Translations under genes and position numbers: made by a program | The notes under the pieces: model-generated | What the model saw: only the letters and a program-made list of their open reading frames with translations | What the model was told of the DNA's origin: nothing | Database searches by the model: none | Shown here: positions 24,781 to 33,107 of the stretch, piece after piece | How positions within the stretch are numbered: the first letter of the stretch is position 1 | How the letters are laid out: each line of letters starts with the position of its first letter | Assembly (NCBI RefSeq): GCF_001544315.1 | Contig: NZ_BCQG01000014.1 | Span: 1-64,000 of the forward strand | From: Geobacillus jurassicus NBRC 107829 | Lineage (GTDB): Bacteria; Bacillota; Bacilli; Bacillales; Anoxybacillaceae | DNA: 64,000 nt | Direction of reading: 5' to 3'

Positions 24781-26763
24781 CTACAACTGACGCAGGGAAT
24801 TTTTCGCAAACACCCAAGCTGCCGCACCAATATGTACGAACGGCAAAGCAAGCAGCACAAGCGCCCCCGTTAGACCGACCGGCAACCAGCCGTTTGTTCC
24901 TTGAAATAGCATAATCAGCATCACCACGATCCCCCCTAAAACCCACTCTTTCACGATTCGCCCGCGCGACACCGCCCACCAAGATGCCCCAGCAAGACGA
25001 AGCGGGAAATCGCGCTTTGCTTTTAACACGGCCATAATAAACGCGCTAATGGTCGCGGCAATGGCCAAGGCTGCCAAAAGAGCAACGATCGATCCAGCTC
25101 TAAGCCACACAAAATAGGCATAAAGTTGCGCGCGCAAAATTCCTTCTTCCGCCATATAGTTGACGCGGATCCGGTTCTGAAGGCCGCGTTCAGATACGAG
25201 TTTCTGTGTTTCCTCTAATCCGACAAAACTCAACTCCGACGAGGAAGCAACAGAGATCAAAAAATTGTCGTTGAATAATGCATGGACATGAGGTGCAAAC
25301 AACAATAACACGTCCTTCGGCTGGGCAAACTCAAGTTGCCCGCCAAAGCGGACAAATGGAAAAGGGGACGATCCGGTCAAACGATACATCTTGACCTCAT
25401 GCCATATGTTTCTTGCCTGCTGCTGTTTTCTTACATATAATGGAATTGAGGATTCCAGAAATTTTTTCGCATCCTTTGGAATCTGCTCCAGCGCAAGAGG
25501 AACCAAAGACAGTCCTTTGTTCTTCTTGCGAACGATATCCAGCCATCGCTCATTCACCATAATAACGTAACGGTACGGCGCAATGGTCATACCATCGATG
25601 GCGAAATCGTCTTCCGTCCACGCTTTCGATAACACCACGCGATTGGCGGTCTCCGCTTGTCGAACCATGTCCCCGACCGATGGTTGCAACGTCTGAAATA
25701 ACTGCTCGATTTCCGCTCCCCCGGCGCTCCCCGGACGGGACGGGAACACCAACACCACTTGATCAGCCAACGACTTCCACATGACTTGTTCCTGTGCCGT
25801 TTTTCTTGCATTTGTATAAGCTGAAACCGCCGGTGAGACAGTGGAAAGGACGAAAGCAAATACAGCTAGTTTCAACGCGGCCGAACTTTTGGCCAAACGC
25901 TTGACAGCGGGCTCGCGCATCGCTAACATCTCTGGATTCGGCCATGAGGCAACAGAAAATATCAACGCGCAAACCAGTGTCGAGAAGATCACCATCGCCT
26001 CAGCCAAAAGCAATACTTTACTATAGTAAGGCACGAATCCCCATCCATAGACAAAACCGACATAAAGAGCTGCCAAGACGTCCAATATGGCGGCGGCGAG
26101 AACCATAGCCAGTAAAAAGTGGCTGAAATCCTCACATTGGATGCGCCACGTCGGAACTCCCGCCAACACACGCAACGCACGCCCTTTCGCCTTGACCGCC
26201 AGCCAATACAAGGCTAACGACACCATCAACATCGAAACGGCCAATAGCGCTACACCGAAATCGCTTTGCATGATCAAAAATTGGAGAATGGTCAACAGTG
26301 TTTCTTCGTTCCATTTCTGATCGACTCGATGTGACGTCAGCCAATGTTTCAACTCGTCTATATGATCGGTTTTCCCTGTCACCAAATAATCGCCATTGGC
26401 AAACGAATGGGCCAACGCGCGGCGATCGCGGATCTCCGCATCCGGCTCATGACCAAAACGCTCGATTCGCTTCGGAAATGCCCCTTTCTGTCCCACTTGA
26501 ACGAAGATCTGCCCTGACTGATCCCCCCGTAAATCTGGCGCGACTTTCATCAATCCCAATTCCCATTGATCGCTCATCGCACCCAACTGTTGAAACACAT
26601 CTTCCTGACGCAAATCAGACTGGCTAAAATCCAATGTCACTTTCGCTTTCACACCCAGCTGCTCAGAAAAAAATCGGTCATGGATATCCGAAACAATGAC
26701 CGCCACCAAAGCTAAGAGAAGAAACTGCACAGCGGAAACAGCGATCACGATTTTTTTATGCAT
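24781..26763 (-). CDS. bacteriocin-associated integral membrane protein (LclB/DUF1430 type)
   Basis: About 660 residues. One N-terminal helix, a large extracellular domain of about 130 residues, a block of four helices in the middle, a second extracellular domain, and three C-terminal helices, the FtsX/MacB-like layout of membrane proteins encoded next to lactococcin 972. Such proteins work with the ABC ATPase in export or self-protection; the role was inferred mainly from gene context. Start taken at ATG 26763, spaced 9 nt from AGGGAAGGG. Confidence 0.8.
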   Translation of the reverse strand: MHKKIVIAVSAVQFLLLALVAVIVSDIHDRFFSEQLGVKAKVTLDFSQSDLRQEDVFQQLGAMSDQWELGLMKVAPDLRGDQSGQIFVQVGQKGAFPKRIERFGHEPDAEIRDRRALAHSFANGDYLVTGKTDHIDELKHWLTSHRVDQKWNEETLLTILQFLIMQSDFGVALLAVSMLMVSLALYWLAVKAKGRALRVLAGVPTWRIQCEDFSHFLLAMVLAAAILDVLAALYVGFVYGWGFVPYYSKVLLLAEAMVIFSTLVCALIFSVASWPNPEMLAMREPAVKRLAKSSAALKLAVFAFVLSTVSPAVSAYTNARKTAQEQVMWKSLADQVVLVFPSRPGSAGGAEIEQLFQTLQPSVGDMVRQAETANRVVLSKAWTEDDFAIDGMTIAPYRYVIMVNERWLDIVRKKNKGLSLVPLALEQIPKDAKKFLESSIPLYVRKQQQARNIWHEVKMYRLTGSSPFPFVRFGGQLEFAQPKDVLLLFAPHVHALFNDNFLISVASSSELSFVGLEETQKLVSERGLQNRIRVNYMAEEGILRAQLYAYFVWLRAGSIVALLAALAIAATISAFIMAVLKAKRDFPLRLAGASWWAVSRGRIVKEWVLGGIVVMLIMLFQGTNGWLPVGLTGALVLLALPFVHIGAAAWVFAKNSLRQL

Positions 26764-26863
26764 GAGCCTCATCCCTTCCCTAATCCATCATCCGTCCGGA
26801 AGAGAAAGACCCCCATCCTGCTCGGGAAGGGGTGAAAGAAAAGCTTCCAGTCAAACAGATTCA

Positions 26864-27235
26864 CTATTTGCAAATTCTATAATAATAGGCGTCATCGGAC
26901 CACGGAAAATTAAGAGCCCCTTTCTCAGCAGCAGAGGTCAATCCTGGTGGGGTATCAACACTTCGTAGCATCTCACCATTGTATACAACTGTTGAACCGT
27001 GGCACGAATTCGGATGATAGTAGTAGGAGCGAACCATAGCATTCCAGAAGCCATATGTCCATTTTCCTCCCTCAATTGGATATTGGACGGTAGGACCTGG
27101 ATGCAACCACGCTGCAGCTTGATTTGGGTTTACTAAGCCAAAAGCGATGATGGAAAGCATCAACACACCAGCCAATGTCATGACCTTTCGCAGAAGTATA
27201 TGGACGGTTTTAGGCGAAGCAAGAATCCCAAACAT
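26864..27235 (-). CDS. lactococcin-972-family bacteriocin precursor
   Basis: A 123-residue precursor with a basic start, a hydrophobic signal segment (VMTLAGVLMLSIIAFGL), a likely signal-peptidase site after NPNQAAA, and a mature region of roughly 80 residues. Family hallmarks are GGKWTYGFW near the mature N-terminus, SYYYHPNSCHGSTVV, and the terminal AYYYRICK. Lactococcin 972 binds lipid II and blocks septum formation; whether this homologue does so is untested. RBS AAAGGGGG. It heads the four-gene operon. Confidence 0.85.
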   Translation of the reverse strand: MFGILASPKTVHILLRKVMTLAGVLMLSIIAFGLVNPNQAAAWLHPGPTVQYPIEGGKWTYGFWNAMVRSYYYHPNSCHGSTVVYNGEMLRSVDTPPGLTSAAEKGALNFPWSDDAYYYRICK

Positions 27236-27587
27236 AAGTAATCCCCCTTTTATACTTCATGCTTTGATCCAACACAAAGCGCCAATGATTGATGATATAC
27301 GAATAGCCGGCCGGCTTCACATTTTACTTTAGCAAAATTACTCCCCGAAAACATCCGTATTTTCCACAAATTTCATTGCGAAAAATACCTATTTTTTGAA
27401 ATTTAGTTTACAGAGATTGATATATATTGTAAAATTTTCATGGATTAGGCTGAGAGAGACGGCCTCATTGGACAAAACGGCACATCGTTCATCCCCCTGC
27501 AAAACTCCATCGTTTTCCACAGCAACTCGTGTTTCAACCAAATAAACAGCCACTCACAATGTTTTACGGGGGGGGGGGGAAGAAATT
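27236..27587. other. divergent control region of the bacteriocin island
   Basis: 352 nt between the divergent bacteriocin and regulator genes. It contains a perfect 12-bp palindrome AGCCGGCCGGCT (27306-27317) about 70 nt upstream of the bacteriocin start, AT-rich promoter-like DNA, and at its right edge a run of 12 G (27568-27579) directly before the regulator. No unambiguous promoters were chosen. Confidence 0.5.
27568..27579 (+). repeat. 12-nt poly-G tract in the ribosome binding region of the regulator gene
   Basis: Twelve consecutive G, then AAGAAATT and the GTG start. The tract supplies the only Shine-Dalgarno-like sequence. Runs of this length slip during replication, so strain-to-strain length change is plausible. 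Confidence 0.85.
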
Positions 27588-28187
27588 GTGAAGATCAAAG
27601 TCCTGCTAGTGGATGATCATTGTCTTGTCATGGATGGCATCCGTCAGTTGCTGGAACGTGAGCTAGACTTGGAAGTGGTGGGCGCCGTTTCCTCTCCGAC
27701 CGACTTGGAGCAGAAAATCGCTCAACATCAGCCTGACATTATTGTCATGGACATTCGCTTCAAAGGGAAAAACGGCCTCCTTTGGACAAGGAAAATCTCA
27801 TCATTATTTCCTGCATGCAAAGTCGTGATTTTGTCTCGATCTCATTGTCTGGAGTACATGAACGCCGCCTACGAGGCAGGCGCCTATGCCTTTGTATCCA
27901 AACAAGACTCTGTCGAAACACTTATTCACGCCATTCGGGAAAGCCATCGAGGGGTGAAATCATTTCCGACCCATCTCGTTTTCCATGATCGTTCGTCCCT
28001 AACCGAAATGGAGTTGGCTGTTCTCGAGCTCATTGCCCAAGACAAAACGAATATCGAAATTAGCGAACAATTAAACATCAGCAAACGAACCGTGGAGCAC
28101 CACGTATCTTCCATTTTGCGAAAACTTGATGTAAAGTCGCGGGCGGGAGCGGTGGGAAAAGCCATCGAACTCGGATTGTTTGGATGA
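27588..28187 (+). CDS. orphan LuxR/NarL-family response regulator
   Basis: 199 residues. Receiver domain with acidic pocket VDDH (10-13), phospho-acceptor aspartate in IIVMDIRF (near 55) and the lysine in FVSKQDS (near 105). The C-terminal LuxR helix-turn-helix reads LTEMELAVLELIAQDKTNIEIS..ISKRTVEHHVSSILRKLDV. No histidine kinase lies beside it. Its divergent position suggests it controls the bacteriocin operon, by inference only. Confidence 0.88.
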   Translation: MKIKVLLVDDHCLVMDGIRQLLERELDLEVVGAVSSPTDLEQKIAQHQPDIIVMDIRFKGKNGLLWTRKISSLFPACKVVILSRSHCLEYMNAAYEAGAYAFVSKQDSVETLIHAIRESHRGVKSFPTHLVFHDRSSLTEMELAVLELIAQDKTNIEISEQLNISKRTVEHHVSSILRKLDVKSRAGAVGKAIELGLFG

Positions 28188-28457
28188 TTGAATTGTGGAA
28201 AACGCTAATTTTTCTTCTAAAAGAGTGGTTAAAAAAACCTGTCCTTTTCCATCGATGGTTCTCTACGAAAACGGAACACCGGATTTAGAAGGTTTTTCAA
28301 TTTAAAAAAACACTGCTGGAGAACAGGATTTTTCAGTTAAATGATCTCCCTTATAAATATGGATGTATATACAAGCAGTCATTTTCAAGGCTGAAGTGTA
28401 ACATGCGTTCATGTTTGTTTGCTGCTGCCTTCCCGTGTTCACTTCCCGTCAAATGAA

Positions 28458-28490
28458 AACCGCCCGGCGGAACAAATCCGCCAGGCGGTG
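28458..28490 (-). terminator. terminator after uppP
   Basis: ACCGCCCGGCGGA pairs with TCCGCCAGGCGGT; the minus strand continues TTTTCATTTG. Confidence 0.8.
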
Positions 28491-28493
28491 CGA

Positions 28494-29315
28494 TTAGAAG
28501 TACAAAACATAAATGACAACGGCCAGCACGATCCGATACACCGCAAACGGCACGAGGCGGATGCGGTTGATGAGCTCAAGGAAAAAGCGGATCGCGAGCA
28601 AGGCGAAGACAAAGGCGCTCAAGAAGCCGGCGATGAAAAACGGGATATCGGCTGCGGTGACGTATTGCCAGTTTTTTAACAGCGACAGCCCGCTCGCCCC
28701 CGCCATGATCGGAACGGCCATAATGAACGTGAAATCAGCGGCGGCGCGATGGCTCATGCCGACAAGCACCCCGCCGGCGATCGTGGAACCGGAGCGGGAA
28801 AAACCGGGCCACAGGGATAAACATTGCATCAACCCGACGAGAAACGCCTGCTTGTACGTAATTTGGTCGACCGTCTGCGCCCGCGCTGCTTTTTTGGCGA
28901 ATTTGTCGGCGGCGATCATCAACAACGCGCCGAGCACAAGGCCGATCAGCACCGTTTTTGTCGAAAACAAATGTTCATCGATGTAATCTTCAAACAAGAC
29001 GCCGAGCACCCCAGCCGGCAGCAGGCCAATGATGACGTGAATGAGCGTCAGCCGCGGATGTCCGCCCGGATGGCGGCCGCGAACACCAAGCAAGTCGAGA
29101 AATCGGTCTTTAAACACGACCACAGCGGCTAAAATCGAGCCGAGCTGAATGACGACTTTAAATGTATTCGCCGCGTACTTGCCTAAAAACTCCGTGGACT
29201 TCAACCAAAGATCGTCGACAATAATCATATGGCCGGTCGAGGAAACAGGGGCGAACTCGGTCAGCCCTTCGACCATCCCTAAAATGATCGCCTTCCATAA
29301 TTCCATCCAGTGCAT
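28494..29315 (-). CDS. uppP: undecaprenyl-diphosphatase
   Basis: 273 residues, polytopic. It removes a phosphate from undecaprenyl diphosphate to recycle the cell-wall lipid carrier and gives bacitracin tolerance. The family motifs are clear: GMVEGLTEFAPVSSTGHMII at the N-terminus and LSLWPGFSRSGSTIAGG in the second half. Start taken at ATG 29315 after GGAAGG. It is next to the lipid-II-directed bacteriocin island, though this is also a common housekeeping gene. Confidence 0.95.
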   Translation of the reverse strand: MHWMELWKAIILGMVEGLTEFAPVSSTGHMIIVDDLWLKSTEFLGKYAANTFKVVIQLGSILAAVVVFKDRFLDLLGVRGRHPGGHPRLTLIHVIIGLLPAGVLGVLFEDYIDEHLFSTKTVLIGLVLGALLMIAADKFAKKAARAQTVDQITYKQAFLVGLMQCLSLWPGFSRSGSTIAGGVLVGMSHRAAADFTFIMAVPIMAGASGLSLLKNWQYVTAADIPFFIAGFLSAFVFALLAIRFFLELINRIRLVPFAVYRIVLAVVIYVLYF

Positions 29316-29498
29316 GTCCTTCCATCCTTTCTGCGCGGGGTCGTCCTTTTTATACATATGGGCCAAGCGGGTGGAATAACACTTCGCATTTGGCCGCGCC
29401 TGCTCTATTGTACTACAAATCTTTGTCTTGTACTACCCGCGCTTTTTCTGGGCAGCGGCCTTGTTTTCGAGACAGAACCGTCGACTTCCTGTTGCTGC

Positions 29499-30437
29499 TC
29501 AATGGGACGGGCCGGACGCTTCCCCTAACTCCCCGTGCCGTTGCAAGTAATGATACAAAGCGCCGAGCAAGTTCGCATCGTTTTTGAATTGGCACGTCTC
29601 CACGACCGGTCGGATTTTCGCGATCGGAACGAGCGACAAGAACACCGAAAGCCGCTTGTTGATTTCGTCGACGAAATCGGGGCGGCTGCTAATGCCTCCG
29701 CCGACAATGATTTTTTCCGGGTCGTATGCGTACTGCAAGTTAAAAATCCCTTGGGCCAATGAAAAATAAAACCGGTCAATGGCCTTTTGCGCGGCTTCAT
29801 CGCCGCTCTCGGCCAACGCAAATACTTTTTCTCCGTCCAGCTCCCTCTCCGGCATCCCCTTTTCCTCAGCCGCCATCCGGATCAGCGCGCTTGTCGCCGC
29901 CAGTTCGCTCCATGTTTTGCATTCGATCCTTCCGTTCTCATAGCGGACGTCCATCAACATATAGCCAAATTCCCCGCCGTGCAAATGCGCCCCTTTATGG
30001 ATGCGTCCGTCTTTCACGATCGCCCCGCCAATGCCGGTGCCGACGATGACAAAGGCGATGTCGCGGCAGTGCCGCCCCGCTCCTTTCCATAATTCACCGA
30101 GCGCCGCGCAGTTCGCGTCATTTTCCAGTTCCACCGGCAGGCCCGTCGCCCCGCCGAATACTTCTTTAAAGTTGGGACCGTGAATACAAGGCAAGGCGCT
30201 GCTTCCGCCGATGACGCCGATGTCGCTGTCGACGCTGCCTGCTGAGCTGATGGCAATGCCCGCGATGTTATAGCGTTTCTGCGCCTGGCGGACAACAGCA
30301 AGCAAGTCATCTCGAAACTTGGCGAAATCGTGCCGCTCTGACGGATATTTTCCTTTTTCCAAAAAATTCCCTTGCCCGTTCATGACCACATGTTTAATAT
30401 AGGTGCCGCCGATATCGAACACAATGTAATGACGCAT
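29499..30437 (-). CDS. ROK-family sugar kinase
   Basis: 312 residues. ATP-binding motif DIGGTYIKHVVM at the start, ELENDANCAALGE and FVIVGTGIGGAIV in the middle. The usual ROK zinc site CxCGxxGC is missing (RIECKTWSE occupies the region), which fits the BglK/beta-glucoside-kinase-like branch rather than glucokinase. The substrate cannot be fixed from sequence. It is a stand-alone gene. Confidence 0.82.
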   Translation of the reverse strand: MRHYIVFDIGGTYIKHVVMNGQGNFLEKGKYPSERHDFAKFRDDLLAVVRQAQKRYNIAGIAISSAGSVDSDIGVIGGSSALPCIHGPNFKEVFGGATGLPVELENDANCAALGELWKGAGRHCRDIAFVIVGTGIGGAIVKDGRIHKGAHLHGGEFGYMLMDVRYENGRIECKTWSELAATSALIRMAAEEKGMPERELDGEKVFALAESGDEAAQKAIDRFYFSLAQGIFNLQYAYDPEKIIVGGGISSRPDFVDEINKRLSVFLSLVPIAKIRPVVETCQFKNDANLLGALYHYLQRHGELGEASGPSH

Positions 30438-30656
30438 AGGTGTTCACTCCTGTCCTCGCGATGTTTGATGCCTATTTTTAAAATGCCCAAAATATGTAAA
30501 ACCATAATATTCAACAGAGGGCATTTTCATCCTTCCATTGGTGACGAATTTTTCTTCATGGGAGTCTATATTCGCCGTTTGTATGAATGCACCTGCCTCC
30601 ATCTCCTATGTGACGGGGATAAAAAATTCCGCCCCACTAGGGGACGGCGCGTTCCG

Positions 30657-31172
30657 TTACTGTTCATATCGCATTGACAGAGCTTTTTGCGCATTTCGGA
30701 CATCGTTATGAAGAAGCTGGGCGAGGTCATAGGCCGGGTAATAGCCGCGTTCGTGCATGTAGTTGAATGCTTTTTCGTGCGTTTCAATCGCCTTCAGCAA
30801 ATGCTTGACAAACGTTTTCCGCAATACAGGCGTAGCCGTTTCCGTAATGGCAGCCGCATAGTTGCGCATCGATGTTTTTGCAAAGCCAAGCAAATCACCC
30901 GCATGCAAGGCGCGGTCGCCCTCATCATGGTCGCGGCTTTCTTCCATCATAGGTGCCGCCGGAATGAAGGCAAGCAGCTCGCGCAAATTCGTTTCCAGCC
31001 CTTGAATCGTCTCAAGGTACAATCCTTTTAATTCAGGACAGTCGATTTTGCCGACCGCCTTTTTCATTTTTATGAGCCCGTTTGCTTGAAAAGCGATCAG
31101 TTCATGCAACTCCAACGTTTCATGCCAAGCCAAATGGCGATGGCCGTGCATCTGTCCATGCATATGGATCAC
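30657..31172 (-). CDS. CotF-like spore coat protein
   Basis: About 171 residues, helical, with the CotF/DUF2383-like core (LELHELIAFQANGLIKMKKAV.. and a C-terminal GYYPAYDLAQLLHNDVRNAQKAL). The N-terminus is unusually rich in His and Met (HMHGQMHGHRHLAWHE), which could bind metal. GTG 31172 follows AAGGGGAG; an ATG three codons later is possible. Presumably made late in sporulation. Confidence 0.75.
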   Translation of the reverse strand: MIHMHGQMHGHRHLAWHETLELHELIAFQANGLIKMKKAVGKIDCPELKGLYLETIQGLETNLRELLAFIPAAPMMEESRDHDEGDRALHAGDLLGFAKTSMRNYAAAITETATPVLRKTFVKHLLKAIETHEKAFNYMHERGYYPAYDLAQLLHNDVRNAQKALSMRYEQ

Positions 31173-31263
31173 GTTCTCCCCTTGTTTTTCATTGGTTGAT
31201 TTCCATTTACTGTATATGCCTGCCAAAAGGAAATGGTCACTATTGTCCGAGCTTCCTGCACCA

Positions 31264-31298
31264 GCAAAAAAGGCGTCCCGCGAAAAGCGAAACGCCTT
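31264..31298 (-). terminator. terminator after spo0M
   Basis: AAGGCGT and ACGCCTT flank a short loop; on the minus strand TTTTTTTGCTGG follows. Confidence 0.75.
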
Positions 31299-31310
31299 CC
31301 TCAGCCACTG

Positions 31311-32294
31311 TTACAACAGATCCCCGCCGTCAAATCCATCGCCGCCATCAAACCAATCATCAACATCGAGCCCGTCGGCGATATCATCAACGACATCGTC
31401 AAGCAGCTCTTCGGCCACCATTCCCGCCAACATTCCCGCCGCAAATCCGCCAATGGCGCCGGCCCATCCATGTCCGCCATGGTGCGAATGGTGGATGGAC
31501 GGATAATGGCCGGCTGGATGTCCATAAATGGGGGAATGCGGTGTTGCCCAGGAATGCCCGGATGGCTGGGCAAACGATCCCGCTGCATGCACTGCCTCGT
31601 CGATTGCTTCTTTCAACAAGCGAGCCGAGGCCGCCGGGTCGCGAAGCTGCTCGTTCGAAATGAACAGCTCCCGTTTCATTTCGCGTTCCCCGCCAAAGCC
31701 GTGGCGGACGTCGATCTCCATATACAAACGCACCCCTTCTTCCTCGACGAGGGCAAAAAACTCAACTTCTTGGACAACCCCTTGAAATTCGCCCGCCGGG
31801 AAGAACGCAAATTCCTGTCCATGCGGCGTAATGCTTCCGGATGTCGCTTTCTCCCGGAATCCCAAGGCGCTCAAAACGGAAAACACTTGCTCTAGGGCCA
31901 TCGGCGGCAAAATGTGAATGGCATCTTGATCGTACGCGTCGGCTCCATCCGCAATATCGAGATGCGTCACGAACGTATAGCGCACGGTCGGGCGGCTGAT
32001 CGGCAAATGGAGCGGCAGTGTATACGAAAACGGGAGCACTTTCCGCTCACCGGGCTGAATCGTAAACGAGGAAGCGACCGGGATCACCGCCGCGGTTCGG
32101 CGATATACCTTTCCTTCCGCTTGCACTTCCAATTGCAGCAGGACATCCAATTTTCGAATTTGTTGAGCGACCGAACCGCCTTCCAGCAAAAATTCCCCTT
32201 CCAACGTTTCACCAAGCCGCACATGGGGGCGATGAAGCACGAGATCCACTTTCGCAGCGCCAATGCCGAGTTTCGATAAAAACTTTTTCCACAT
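31311..32294 (-). CDS. spo0M: sporulation-control protein Spo0M
   Basis: 327 residues. An N-terminal arrestin-like domain (KVDLVLHRPHVRLGETLEGEFLLEGGSVAQQI) characterises Spo0M, which affects the timing of sporulation in B. subtilis. The tail is unusual: a His/Gly/Pro stretch (near 250-280), a Gly/Ala hydrophobic segment, and a very acidic Asp-rich end (DDVVDDIADGLDVDDWFDGG). Start ATG 32294 behind AGGAGAGAGG. Confidence 0.9.
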   Translation of the reverse strand: MWKKFLSKLGIGAAKVDLVLHRPHVRLGETLEGEFLLEGGSVAQQIRKLDVLLQLEVQAEGKVYRRTAAVIPVASSFTIQPGERKVLPFSYTLPLHLPISRPTVRYTFVTHLDIADGADAYDQDAIHILPPMALEQVFSVLSALGFREKATSGSITPHGQEFAFFPAGEFQGVVQEVEFFALVEEEGVRLYMEIDVRHGFGGEREMKRELFISNEQLRDPAASARLLKEAIDEAVHAAGSFAQPSGHSWATPHSPIYGHPAGHYPSIHHSHHGGHGWAGAIGGFAAGMLAGMVAEELLDDVVDDIADGLDVDDWFDGGDGFDGGDLL

Positions 32295-32361
32295 CGGACC
32301 TCTCTCCTTTTTCATCAACCTATTTTCACATTTGCATTACGAACGAGCCGCCCAAAAGGTG

Positions 32362-33000
32362 TCACCGAAATAATTTGACCAACCCTAGGACAATCAACAC
32401 AACCCCAGGCAACATAGTCGCTTTTTTCATGATTCCCGTTTTCGACACCATACACCCAAATGATAAGCCAACGCGGATGAACATGAGATTAAACACGCCA
32501 ACCAACAAAGCAAACGAAAGCGGCGGAAAATGCAAAAGGGACGAACTGATCCCGGCGCCAAACGCATCCATCGACAAGGCGAGTCCGATTAACAATGCTT
32601 CTTTCCGGCTGATTGTGCCTGAACGATCAAGATCGCCAAGTTCGGGCCGTCTCAATACTTGAACAGCACCGCTCAGTCGGTCAGTCTCCCCTGTTTCATC
32701 GAGCTCCGCGGAAAACTCGCTTCCGTCTCCCTTTGGCTTATAAACGTTGTACATCGCCCAACCGCCGAGAGCTATGAGGATGAATGAAGCGATTCCCTTC
32801 TCGACTTGCACAGGCAAAACGAGCGCCAACAAGCTCCCAATGCTCATGGATACAAACACTACCACCCCAGACATGCATGCGATAAGCGCCAGCGAAAAGA
32901 GGGAAAAACGGACGCCCCCCATCCCATAGGTCATCCCGACACTAAAACCATCCACGCTTACGCTGAAAGCCAATAAAATCATTGATGCCCATAGCCACAT
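32362..33000 (-). CDS. ytaF: sporulation membrane protein YtaF (MntP superfamily)
   Basis: About 212 residues with six predicted membrane helices in two related halves, each with the SxDxFSVG-like motif (SVSVDGFSVGMTYG and LSMDAFGAGISS) of MntP/YtaF cation-transport-like proteins. The middle is a charged loop. Start taken at ATG 33000 (AGAGGGGG 8 nt upstream); ATG 33006 is too close. A hairpin in the leader overlaps this ribosome binding site. It lies downstream of kimA on the same strand. Confidence 0.85.
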   Translation of the reverse strand: MWLWASMILLAFSVSVDGFSVGMTYGMGGVRFSLFSLALIACMSGVVVFVSMSIGSLLALVLPVQVEKGIASFILIALGGWAMYNVYKPKGDGSEFSAELDETGETDRLSGAVQVLRRPELGDLDRSGTISRKEALLIGLALSMDAFGAGISSSLLHFPPLSFALLVGVFNLMFIRVGLSFGCMVSKTGIMKKATMLPGVVLIVLGLVKLFR

Positions 33001-33007
33001 CTTCATT

Positions 33008-33046
33008 CCCCCTCTGCCGTACGATATGCAATTTCGTACGGAGAGG
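33008..33046 (-). promoter_or_regulatory. leader hairpin overlapping the ytaF ribosome binding site
   Basis: On the minus strand CCTCTCCGTACGA (33034-33046) can pair with TCGTACGGCAGAGG (33011-33024). The 3' arm contains part of AGAGGGGG, the ytaF Shine-Dalgarno sequence. Confidence 0.6.
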
Positions 33047-33107
33047 GGACTTTTTCCCCATTCGACACACATCGATTTCCGGGGAAATGTTTCTTCTTTT
33101 CTCGACA

